Source: Chloroflexales bacterium ZM16-3 (GTDB lineage Bacteria > Chloroflexota > Chloroflexia > Chloroflexales > Chloroflexaceae). Taken from it: a stretch of DNA of 35,728 nucleotides. Made by a program: the position numbers and the translations under genes. Each line of letters starts with the position of its first letter. The stretch's first letter is position 1. The DNA lies in NCBI GenBank assembly GCA_004138175.2, contig RYFE02000050.1, positions 1 to 35,728 on the forward strand, in the 5' to 3' direction. Below are positions 17,426 to 24,437 of the stretch, piece after piece. The notes under the pieces are model-generated. The model saw only the letters and a program-made list of their open reading frames with translations, was not told where the DNA came from and searched no databases.

Positions 17426-18670
17426 ATGACGCGAGTCATTATCTACTCAGGTAAGGGCGGTACCGGCAAGACGACCATCTCGGCCGCCACAGCAACGATG
17501 CTCGCCGGTATGGGTCGGCGAACGCTGGTACTCTCTAGTGACCCTGCTCACTCACTGGCTGATGCGCTCGGGGCCGAGATTAGCCGCGACCGGGTCACCC
17601 TGATCGCGCCATGCCTCTATGGCCTTGAGATTGATACGATCTACGAGTGGCGACAAAATCTGAGTGGATTTCAGCAGTTCGTTACCTCGACCTATTCCAA
17701 CCGCGGCGTCGAGCGATCAACGGCCGCCGAGTTGGCGAACCAGCCAGGGCTTGATGAGATCCTCGCCCTCCAACGGGTGATGTCTGAAGCTCAGAGCGGT
17801 CGCTGGGACGCGATCGTGCTCGACACCGCACCAACAGGTAATACGCTGCGCCTTCTGGCCTACCCCGAGCTGATCATCGGCGGCGATGCAGGCAAGAAGT
17901 TCTTCCGAGTCTACCGAGGGCTCGCCAATGTCGCCCGGCCCTTCCGCCGCGACCTGCCCGAGGATCGCTTCTTCGATGAGGTGAGCACGCTCCTGGAGCG
18001 TATGGAGCAGTTGGCAAACTTCTTGCTGAGTCCGGAGGTGAGCCTCCGGTTGGTGCTGAACCCTGAGAAGTTGCCGCTCATGGAAACGCGCCGCGCCTAT
18101 ACCTTCATCAACCTCTATGGCCTCATGCTCGACGCAGTGATGGTGAATAAGATTCTGCCCCGCCGCGCCGACCTCGGCCCCTACTTCGACTACTGGGTCA
18201 AACTACAGCAAGGCTACCTCGATGATATCGACGGCAGCTTTGCGCCAACGCCAATCTTCCGCACGGTGCTTCAGGAGGGCGAGCCGATCGGGATCGCCGC
18301 CCTTGATGCGATCGCCCATGCGACATTCGGCGAGACTGACCCAGGCGGGATGCTTTTCGACGAGCGGCCGATCTGGCTCGATCAGTGGAATGATGAGGGA
18401 GAGCCTGGCCTGTTCGACCTCTGCCTGCGCCTGCCCTTCCTTAATGAAGACGAGGCAGTCGATATCGCCCGCGATGGCACCGACCTGACCGTTACCGTCG
18501 GTCGGATTCAGCGCACCTTCGCCCTGCCACGAATTCTCTATGACTGCACGCTCGGAAACCACCGCTATGAGGATGGCGTGCTCCGCCTGGAGTTCTACGA
18601 AACCTCAGATGGCAGACGGTCAGAGCGCACGCCCGAGCCCGCTGATAACATGCGCGTTGAAGCTGCTTAA
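17426..18670 (+). CDS. ArsA/Get3-type ATPase with C-terminal HSP20-like domain (second copy)
   Basis: 414 aa. It has SGKGGTGKTT near the N terminus, switch I SSDPAHSLADALG, switch II DTAPTGNTLRLL and the loop LNPEKLPLMETRR, so all ATPase motifs are intact. The C-terminal module runs from FDLCLRLPFLNE to LRLEFYE, followed by a short charged tail. It is clearly paralogous to the copy at 13092 (shared NLYGLMLDAVMVNKILP-type region) but diverged. ATG 17426 has GGAAGG seven bases upstream. It lies between the PH-like proteins and the motif-less ArsA paralogue, which starts 91 bp later beyond an inverted repeat. Proposed role: ATP-driven chaperoning of chlorosome envelope proteins, perhaps as a heterodimer with one of the other two. 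Confidence 0.92.
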   Translation: MTRVIIYSGKGGTGKTTISAATATMLAGMGRRTLVLSSDPAHSLADALGAEISRDRVTLIAPCLYGLEIDTIYEWRQNLSGFQQFVTSTYSNRGVERSTAAELANQPGLDEILALQRVMSEAQSGRWDAIVLDTAPTGNTLRLLAYPELIIGGDAGKKFFRVYRGLANVARPFRRDLPEDRFFDEVSTLLERMEQLANFLLSPEVSLRLVLNPEKLPLMETRRAYTFINLYGLMLDAVMVNKILPRRADLGPYFDYWVKLQQGYLDDIDGSFAPTPIFRTVLQEGEPIGIAALDAIAHATFGETDPGGMLFDERPIWLDQWNDEGEPGLFDLCLRLPFLNEDEAVDIARDGTDLTVTVGRIQRTFALPRILYDCTLGNHRYEDGVLRLEFYETSDGRRSERTPEPADNMRVEAA

Positions 18671-18675
18671 CGAAC

Positions 18676-18761
18676 AAGGGTGAACGGCGAAGGATGAAGG
18701 GTGAAGCTCAACCGCTTTAGACCTTTGTGTTTCCATCCTTCATCCTTCACCCTTCACCCTT
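18676..18761. repeat. Inverted heptamer repeat (AAGGRTG)n between ArsA genes
   Basis: The left arm 18676-18706 has units AAGGGTG, AACGGCG, AAGGATG, AAGGGTG. The right arm 18734-18761 has four reverse-complement units (CATCCTT, CACCCTT). The arms can pair around a loop of about 27 nt. The right arm directly abuts the ATG of the third ArsA paralogue, so that gene lacks a normal ribosome-binding site while the left arm is rich in SD-like AAGG. Confidence 0.88.
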
Positions 18762-19862
18762 ATGAGACTACTGATCTTCTCTGGACACACGATGCTCCAG
18801 CAGAGCGCCGCAGCGCTCGCCACGGCATGTCACGCCGCCCGGCGCGGGCAGCGCGTCCTGCTCGCATCGACCGGCCCTAGTCACCTGATCGGGGCGCTGC
18901 TTGGGCAGAACCTTAGCCCACGTCCGCTTGAGCTAGAGCCAAATCTGGCCGCAGTAGAACTCGGCCCGCTCGATGAGATCGGCGAGCGCTGGGAGCAACT
19001 GCGCCCAACATTCCGCAGCGGGCTGGCCTCGCGCCTGCGCGATATTGCCAGCGACGAACTGCCGAGCTTCCCCGGCATCGATGCCGTAAGTATGCTGCTG
19101 GTGGCCGAACGCGCCCGCCAGACTGGTCGTTTTGACGTGATGGTCATCGATGGGCCTTCGCCCGACAACCTCGTTCGCGCACTCGCCCTGTCCGATGCCA
19201 TGCGCTGGCTGCTCCGGCTTGTCTTCGGGCTTGATCGCGGCCCCGGTCGTTCGCGCACATCCCAAGAGTCGGCACTCATCCCCACCGCACTTATCCCTGT
19301 CAGCACATCGTCGCCGCTCCAGGATCTGCGCGCTGAGTTTGAGGAGTATCGCGCTCGGCTCGACAGCTCTACTGGGGCACGGGTGCGGCTGGTGACAAGC
19401 CCCGGTGAACTCCATCTGCCGCCCCTGCGCAATGACCTCATCTCCCTGGGGCTCCACGGGATAGCTGTGGACGAGGTGCTTGTGCAAGCAGAGCCCGTGG
19501 AAGTGAACCTAGAAACGCGTCACATCTTCGCCCCTGAGGGAGGCTCTGTCCGCCCGACGCTCCGTGTTGGCCCCCTGCCCACCGCCCCGGCAGACCGCGA
19601 CACATGGGCGCTACGCGGCGCAGCATTCTACCGCGATGGTGATATTGGCACGCCTGCGCCACCCGCGCATAGTGCCGAGCGAGAGCTACGCCTAGCAATC
19701 CCCTTCCTCGATGCCAAAACGCTCGATATCGCCGTGGCAAATGAAGAGGTGGTGATCCGGCTTGGGCAGTTGCGGCGTCACGTGCTGCTGCCCGGCCTGA
19801 GCGAGGGCGGACGCCTGCGTGCCCGCGTCGAGGGCGAGACTCTTCGCCTGTGGGTTGAGTAA
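18762..19862 (+). CDS. ArsA-type paralogue lacking nucleotide-binding motifs (pseudo-ATPase) with HSP20-like domain
   Basis: 366 aa. It aligns along its length with the two ArsA-type neighbours: N-terminal MRLLIFSGH strand, STGPSHLIGALLG in place of STDPAHSLAD, FPGIDAVSMLL in place of the PGxxE region, DGPSPDNLVRAL in place of DTAPTGNTLRLL, and the C-terminal module ELRLAIPFLDAKT to LRLWVE. The Walker A is replaced by GHTMLQQSA (no Gly-rich loop, no Lys), the switch I Asp is Gly, switch II TG is lost, and the NPEK loop is SPGE. It cannot bind ATP in the ArsA manner. The frame is intact, so it is not a decayed pseudogene. A regulatory or structural partner of the active copies is the simplest reading. 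Confidence 0.9.
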   Translation: MRLLIFSGHTMLQQSAAALATACHAARRGQRVLLASTGPSHLIGALLGQNLSPRPLELEPNLAAVELGPLDEIGERWEQLRPTFRSGLASRLRDIASDELPSFPGIDAVSMLLVAERARQTGRFDVMVIDGPSPDNLVRALALSDAMRWLLRLVFGLDRGPGRSRTSQESALIPTALIPVSTSSPLQDLRAEFEEYRARLDSSTGARVRLVTSPGELHLPPLRNDLISLGLHGIAVDEVLVQAEPVEVNLETRHIFAPEGGSVRPTLRVGPLPTAPADRDTWALRGAAFYRDGDIGTPAPPAHSAERELRLAIPFLDAKTLDIAVANEEVVIRLGQLRRHVLLPGLSEGGRLRARVEGETLRLWVE

Positions 19863-19863
19863 C

Positions 19864-19979
19864 GCTGAGTGCTGAGTGCTGAGTGCTGAGTGAGATGCCC
19901 AGCGCTTCATGGAGGTCGGCAATGAAGAGCCAGGTTGTAGAGATGCCAAATCTCAACACTCACCATTCAACGCTCAGTA
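19864..19979. repeat. Inverted heptamer repeat (GCTGAGT)4, right arm inside coding sequence
   Basis: Four perfect GCTGAGT units occupy 19864-19891, directly after the ArsA paralogue's stop. A degenerate inverted arm of the same period (CTCAACA, CTCACCA, TTCAACG, CTCAGTA) lies at 19952-19979 and falls within the N-terminal codons of the next gene. The loop contains that gene's GGAGGT site and ATG. Confidence 0.75.
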
Positions 19980-20923
19980 CGCAGAAGTATGAAACCTACC
20001 GGGCCGAGATCGAGGAGAAGCTGGCAGGCAAGCTCCGCCAGGGCGAGCGCCGACGCCTTGAGCACGAGCGCACCATGCTCAGCCGGGCACAGTTTATAGA
20101 GGTGAATGGGATCGTCCATCACTATCAGGATATTGGCCCACGGAATGGCGAGCCCCTGGTGCTTATCCATGGCTGGGACTGCTCAGCGCTCTGGTGGCAT
20201 CATATTGTTGAGCCGCTGGCTGCCGCTGGCTACCGCGTGATTAGCTACGACCTGAAGGGGCACGGATTCTCCGATAGCGACCCGGCAAATGGCTACACGG
20301 TCAATGGGTTCAGCAACGACCTCCGCGCCCTCAGCGCGGCCCTCGGACTCGGCCCGCACCATGTGGCTGCCTTCTCGCTCGGCGCGTTCGTCGCCCTGCA
20401 CTACGGGGCAACCTTTCCCGAACAGGTGCGCTCACTGACCTTCTTTAACTTCAGCCTGCTCACGTACAACCGGATCGCCTCGGCGTTGATCCCGATAACG
20501 CTCGACACGGTCTTCAACCGGCTGCTGCGACCGATCACGCAGCGCGGGCTGTGGTGGGTCCCGTTTGTCTATGCCCGTCTGGTGCTGGCGCAGAACACAC
20601 CGCCGGTAGGCGATATTAAGCTCGGCGCGCTCAGCCTGCGCTGCTGCGACCCCGAGGCGGTGCGCGTCTCGGCCCACGAGCTCTCCCGCCGCGAAATACT
20701 TGATGCAGTGCCCGATCAGATGCGCAAAGTGACCCACCCGATCCTGCTTGTCGCCGGTGCCGGCGACCCGATTATGCGGCCCGCTGACGGGCGTAAACTG
20801 ATGAGCCTGGCACAACACGGTACCTACCTGGAAGTCCCTAAGTGCGGACACCTGATCTTGTTCGAACTGCCTGAGCAAGTGACGCAGATCCTGCGCCTAT
20901 TTCTGCGCGGCGTAAAGGGGTAA
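19922..20923 (+). CDS. Alpha/beta-fold hydrolase
   Basis: 333 aa. The fold is seen from LVLIHGWDCSALWW through VISYDLKGHGFSD, the nucleophile elbow AAFSLGAF, GAGDPIMRP (acid) and KCGHLILFE (catalytic His), so the triad is complete. The elbow reads A-x-S-x-G rather than G-x-S-x-G. ATG 19922 is chosen for its GGAGGT site; about 60 residues including a charged helix (YRAEIEEKLAGKLRQGERRRLEHER) precede the hydrolase domain. The first codons overlap the right arm of the heptamer repeat, so the true N terminus may be slightly later. The substrate is unknown; position in the chlorosome island suggests an ester of lipid, wax or pigment. Stop and next start are 2 nt apart. Confidence 0.88.
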   Translation: MKSQVVEMPNLNTHHSTLSTQKYETYRAEIEEKLAGKLRQGERRRLEHERTMLSRAQFIEVNGIVHHYQDIGPRNGEPLVLIHGWDCSALWWHHIVEPLAAAGYRVISYDLKGHGFSDSDPANGYTVNGFSNDLRALSAALGLGPHHVAAFSLGAFVALHYGATFPEQVRSLTFFNFSLLTYNRIASALIPITLDTVFNRLLRPITQRGLWWVPFVYARLVLAQNTPPVGDIKLGALSLRCCDPEAVRVSAHELSRREILDAVPDQMRKVTHPILLVAGAGDPIMRPADGRKLMSLAQHGTYLEVPKCGHLILFELPEQVTQILRLFLRGVKG

Positions 20924-20925
20924 AT

Positions 20926-21810
20926 ATGCAACTGCATCTTCGTTCCGGCGGCCAACGCATGGCCATCGATATGGAGCGGGCTGGCGATCAGCGGGTGGCG
21001 GTCGGTGAGTATACCTACCGCCCCCTCCACATGGCCCGCAAGGTGCGTCGCATGGCCACCCAGATGTGGGGGGCCAGCCTCACTCCCGGGATCCTTGAGC
21101 AGCGGCTGATCTTCGAGGTGCCTGAAGGCAACTCTCCGATGAGCCTCTGGAGCGATAGCGGGAGCTTCTCACCCGCCACCGGGTCGATTGTGAGCCTCGG
21201 ACGCTGGGACGAGGACGACAGCGTTGGGATCGCCCTGCACGAACTCGCACACGAGATGCATATGCGGTGCGGCGGCTACGACAATAGCGACGGTGTTATC
21301 CGCGAGGGGCTCTCGCTGCTCGCCGAGCGCGAGGCGGGGATGCGTCGCACCTTCGAGCGCGAGCCATACTACACGGCAAGTAACCTGATCAGCCAGCTCT
21401 GTGAGCTTCCTACATTCTCTCGCCAGCCCTTCGCAAAGCGCTGGGATGAGATTGCCGCTCTCAGTAGCGACGTTGGCCTCTCTGATCTGGTCAATTTCTA
21501 CCTCGACCGCAGCGAGCGCTTTGGGCTGGGCCGCTGGCTCAAGCGCTATAGCGACAACCTCGAACTGCGCGACGCTATGCTCAATCATATAGCGGCCGTA
21601 ACACTTCGCTATAGCCTGAGCTACCGCCGCCATATCCTTGAGCAAACCGTGCGCTGTGAGCGCGAGATCACGCCTGAGCAGTTCTCCTATGTACTCGACT
21701 CGATCTCTACTCTTGATCGGCGCTACCCAAACGATGATCTCGATCAGATTATTGATTTCTGCTTTGCACCGCACACCCGCCAGAGGCGGCGGCTGCTCGC
21801 CTTAGGCTAA
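20926..21810 (+). CDS. HExxH metallopeptidase-like protein (gluzincin type)
   Basis: 294 aa. The motif ALHELAHEMH places a zinc-type HExxH at residues 105-109, and REGLSLLAERE follows with Glu127 about 18 residues later. This is the arrangement of gluzincin 'peptidase MA-like' proteins, where an EGL/EGxA segment supplies the third ligand. A beta-rich region (YRPLHMARKV, ILEQRLIFEVPEG) precedes the site and a helical region follows. No signal peptide or membrane helix is visible, so it probably acts in the cytoplasm, where chlorosomes lie. The start has an AAAGGGG site. Its place in the chlorosome island makes it a candidate for the unknown protease that removes the CsmA C-terminal extension; that link is inference. 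The remaining sequence was not recognised. Confidence 0.82.
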   Translation: MQLHLRSGGQRMAIDMERAGDQRVAVGEYTYRPLHMARKVRRMATQMWGASLTPGILEQRLIFEVPEGNSPMSLWSDSGSFSPATGSIVSLGRWDEDDSVGIALHELAHEMHMRCGGYDNSDGVIREGLSLLAEREAGMRRTFEREPYYTASNLISQLCELPTFSRQPFAKRWDEIAALSSDVGLSDLVNFYLDRSERFGLGRWLKRYSDNLELRDAMLNHIAAVTLRYSLSYRRHILEQTVRCEREITPEQFSYVLDSISTLDRRYPNDDLDQIIDFCFAPHTRQRRRLLALG

Positions 21811-21860
21811 TGTATCGTTTGGCGCATCGCGCCATCTATGTGCGAGAATGAGGTAGTGCT

Positions 21861-22529
21861 ATGGCCAAGTATGATCAGAGTAACAACCCGTACAGCTGGA
21901 TGCCAGATTTCCTCCGCCGCTTCCTGAACCTCGATTATGCTGATTCGCAGAGCAATGAGCCAAGCGTTGCCTCTCGATCAGCAAGCTTCACACCGACATC
22001 AACAGGCGCTGCGGGCACAACTTGGTCGCCACCGAACGAGCCGACCTTCAAGCCTTCCGGTATGGAAAGCTACACACCGCCAGCCGGTGGCTTCACTCCC
22101 TCGGCGACCACGATGGCCCCGCCCGCGCCGGCACCTCGCCCATCCAGCAGCGACGCCAGCGCGAGTCCTGTCACTCCATCTGTGCAGTTTGATGGCCCCA
22201 TCCAGCCAATAACCTTCCTGGTGCGCGCCTTCGCTCGCGGCGTGCTCCCCCCTCAGGGGCTCGATGCGTTTACCAAGGAGCTTGGCGCCACAAGCACCGA
22301 TGTCTGGAATATGTATACCCACTGGGCGCGCTTCCAGACAGAGGATGTCTTCCGCTTTGGCCGTGAAATGATCACGACTATCTCCAATGCGCTACCTGCG
22401 GGTAACCCGCAGATGTCACAATCCCGCCGCATCAAGGTGACGGTTGCCGATGGCAATGTAGTGCCGATATCGTCAGTTGCCACTGATGATCCTAAGCCAG
22501 CCACGGGCGCGGACAAGGCGAAGAGTTAG
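21861..22529 (+). CDS. Disordered Pro/Ser/Thr-rich protein with short phasin-like helical region
   Basis: 222 aa, not recognised. The first 25 residues (NPYSWMPDFLRRFLNLDYAD) form a short amphipathic aromatic segment. Residues about 30-110 are low-complexity Pro/Ser/Thr/Ala. A conserved-looking helical block (about 112-185: ITFLVRAFARGVLPPQGLDAFTKEL, VWNMYTHWARFQTEDVFRFGREMITTISNAL) follows, and a short charged tail ends the protein. Amphipathic helices on a disordered protein resemble phasins or other lipid-monolayer-coating proteins. The chlorosome is bounded by a lipid monolayer, so a coat protein is a reasonable hypothesis. The start has a GAGG site. It could equally be a scaffold of no known class. 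Confidence 0.75.
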   Translation: MAKYDQSNNPYSWMPDFLRRFLNLDYADSQSNEPSVASRSASFTPTSTGAAGTTWSPPNEPTFKPSGMESYTPPAGGFTPSATTMAPPAPAPRPSSSDASASPVTPSVQFDGPIQPITFLVRAFARGVLPPQGLDAFTKELGATSTDVWNMYTHWARFQTEDVFRFGREMITTISNALPAGNPQMSQSRRIKVTVADGNVVPISSVATDDPKPATGADKAKS

Positions 22530-22605
22530 CACGTCCTTCAGCAGAACATTAGGTGACACGTGTACAGGGAGCGCTACGCCCCTCCATATGCACCTAGAGG
22601 AAAGA

Positions 22606-22636
22606 AGCCTGGAGCGGTCTACGCCCACTCCAGGCT
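22606..22636 (+). terminator. Hairpin before lipase-like gene, possible terminator/attenuator
   Basis: AGCCTGGAG (22606-22614) and CTCCAGGCT (22628-22636) are exact inverted repeats with a 13-nt loop, 23 nt before the lipase-like ATG. Only a short CCCTT follows, so termination would be weak. Confidence 0.35.
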
Positions 22637-22658
22637 CCCTTCAGCGAAAAGAGCACCT

Positions 22659-23405
22659 ATGAGCCGGCCAATTGTCATCGTGGGCGGGTGGCTCTCGTCG
22701 ACCGCCGACTACGCCGGGATGGCCCGCACCCTCGCATCACCGCCCTATAACCGCATTGTCTACATCACCGATATCAGCCGCACCGAGTGGCTCAGCCTGC
22801 GTGACCCACACTTCACCCCAGTGCTCAATCTTGTAGCCCGCACCGTTGCGGTTGCCCTCAACGAGACGGGGGAAGATCAGGTCGATCTGATCGGCCACAG
22901 CGCAGGCGGGCGCGTCGCCCGCGCCTACCTCGGCCACCTTCCCTTCGCAGGCATCATCTATGATGGCCATCGCTCTGTGGCCAGCCTCACCACCCTGGGC
23001 ACCGCCCACGAAACCTATGAGGTCTGGGTCAAGGAATTTGCCGGCTATGTCAACCAATCCTACCCCGGTGCCTTCTACAAACATATCAGATACCAAGCTG
23101 TGGCCGGCGAGAGCGTTCGCGGAAGGCGGCTGGGCAAACCCGAGGAGATCCTGGCCTACCGCTCCTATAAGACATCCTTCGGCGACGGCCATCATATCGG
23201 CGACGGGATCATCCCAACCGCTAGTTGCTACCTGGCCGGAGCCAGTAATCTGGTGATTAGGGGTGCCCGTCACGCCCCCTACAACGCGCCGCGCACCTGG
23301 TACGGAGCGCGCAACGTCATCCCGCTGTGGTTTGACGTAGGAGCGCAGCAGCACGAGCGTTCGTGGCGCAATGACTCAGTTATTCCGCTCAATGATGGTA
23401 AATGA
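22659..23405 (+). CDS. Lipase-like alpha/beta hydrolase (first of a tandem pair)
   Basis: 248 aa from ATG 22659. The N terminus PIVIVGGWLSSTADYAGMA and the elbow DLIGHSAGGRVARAYLG (Ser81) resemble triacylglycerol-lipase/PGAP1-type hydrolases. DGIIPTAS and RHAPYNAPR could supply the acid and His. Aligned stretches such as FAGYVNQSYPGAF are shared with the next gene (IGFVNETYPGAF), showing a tandem duplication. There is no signal peptide, so action is on an intracellular lipid or pigment ester. The longer upstream frame overlaps the 22606-22636 hairpin and is unlikely to be used. Confidence 0.85.
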   Translation: MSRPIVIVGGWLSSTADYAGMARTLASPPYNRIVYITDISRTEWLSLRDPHFTPVLNLVARTVAVALNETGEDQVDLIGHSAGGRVARAYLGHLPFAGIIYDGHRSVASLTTLGTAHETYEVWVKEFAGYVNQSYPGAFYKHIRYQAVAGESVRGRRLGKPEEILAYRSYKTSFGDGHHIGDGIIPTASCYLAGASNLVIRGARHAPYNAPRTWYGARNVIPLWFDVGAQQHERSWRNDSVIPLNDGK

Positions 23406-23409
23406 TAGC

Positions 23410-24114
23410 ATGAACCCACTTGTCATCATTGGGGGGTATCTCACCAGCCCTGGCGACTTTACCGACCTGGCCCAGGTTCTAGCTGCACCTCCTTATGGGT
23501 ATCAGGTCTTTGTTGCACCGATTAGCCGACTGCGGTGGGCAATCACGCGTGATTGGGACTTCCGCAAGGTACTCGCCATCGTCCGTGACACAGTTGCGCA
23601 GGCGCTGAGCGCCAGCCGGGCCAAGCAGGTCGATATCCTGGCCCATAGTGTTGGCGGGACGATCGTGCGCATGTACCTGGGTGAAGAACGGTATCAGGGA
23701 GAGGTGTATGGGGGATGGCGCTATGTGCGTCGCCTCATCATGCTTGGGACACCCCATCATAGCCTGGAGCGCTGGACACGGCAATCAATCGGCTTTGTGA
23801 ATGAGACGTATCCGGGTGCCTTCCACCCCGAGGTGCGCTACACATCAGTGGTTGGACATGCCATTCGTGGCAACCCGCACGGAACCTTCATCGAGCGAAT
23901 GTCAAGCCAGAGCTATGTCACCGTCTCGGGGCCAGACTATGGCCAGGCATGGGGCGATGGCATCACGACCCTAGAGTGTGCAGCGCTGAGCGGCGCTGAG
24001 TACCTGTCGGTGCGCGGGGTTACGCACTCGCCATTTCATGGGCATCCATGGTATGGCGACAAGGCCGGCCTCGAACAGTGGGGACGGGTGCTCCATGATC
24101 ACAGTGGATCATAG
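23410..24114 (+). CDS. Lipase-like alpha/beta hydrolase (second of a tandem pair)
   Basis: 234 aa from ATG 23410, 4 nt after the previous stop. The elbow is DILAHSVGGTIVRMYLG (Ser80); the presumed acid lies in GDGITTLE and the His in VTHSPFHGHPW. It is paralogous to the upstream gene throughout. No signal peptide or membrane helix. Chlorosome envelopes contain galactolipids and wax esters, and bacteriochlorophyll c carries an esterified alcohol, so an acyl or alcohol ester is a plausible substrate, but nothing in the sequence fixes it. The GTG-like or ATG starts further upstream (from 23371) overlap the previous gene and are less likely. Confidence 0.83.
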   Translation: MNPLVIIGGYLTSPGDFTDLAQVLAAPPYGYQVFVAPISRLRWAITRDWDFRKVLAIVRDTVAQALSASRAKQVDILAHSVGGTIVRMYLGEERYQGEVYGGWRYVRRLIMLGTPHHSLERWTRQSIGFVNETYPGAFHPEVRYTSVVGHAIRGNPHGTFIERMSSQSYVTVSGPDYGQAWGDGITTLECAALSGAEYLSVRGVTHSPFHGHPWYGDKAGLEQWGRVLHDHSGS

Positions 24115-24437
24115 CCTGGTCTTTGTCCACGTGCGCGCACGCACATTGCGCGAGAGCCAGCGCTTGGGCAGCACCATGTGACCGTGACGGCACCCTGGAG
24201 TTGCGCGGCCTGTTGTTTGAAAGATCCGCTTTTTGTACTATAATACAAAAGCATGGTCTAGAAGGCATCTGCCCATCAGGTAATCCACCTCCTGTGCCCA
24301 AGGAAGTAAGGGCCACAGGCTCATCATATAACGGCGCTTGCCGCTCTACGATGATCGCGAACACGCTGTTCATAGAAGAAACGTATTGCGAGCAGGCACC
24401 ACGTAAAATTCGGAACCCACCACCAGAAAGCGACAGG
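24115..24437 (+). other. 323-bp leader region of bchU
   Basis: No convincing gene lies here; the open frame that continues from bchU has no family similarity. The region holds the promoter/dyad at 24217-24250 and a leader of about 185 nt before bchU. I see no riboswitch that I can name. Confidence 0.6.
24217..24250 (+). promoter_or_regulatory. bchU promoter with -10 box inside a perfect dyad
   Basis: TTGAAA (24217-24222) and TATAAT (24239-24244) are spaced by 16 bp. The -10 lies within TTTTGTA-CTATAA-TACAAAA (24231-24250), two exact 7-bp arms. A protein bound there would block RNA polymerase directly, so this looks like a repressor-controlled second promoter for the bchU-bchK-csmM-csmN part of the island. 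Confidence 0.7.

Noticed and set aside
13092-18670. Arsenite efflux operon
   Set aside because: ArsA-type ATPases are present but there is no arsB/acr3, arsD, arsR or arsC, and the genes are interleaved with csmA and unknown proteins.
18762-19862. Third ArsA copy as a decaying pseudogene
   Set aside because: The frame is intact over 366 codons, the HSP20-like end is conserved and substitutions sit at the catalytic motifs, which points to a retained non-catalytic protein.
24231-24250. PpsR/CrtJ site at the bchU promoter
   Set aside because: The TGT and ACA halves are separated by 8 bp, not 12, and no ppsR-like gene is in the window.
24123-24437. N-terminal extension of bchU upstream of 24438
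   Set aside because: Over 100 extra residues have no family similarity and would run through a strong promoter at 24217-24250; BchU is complete without them.
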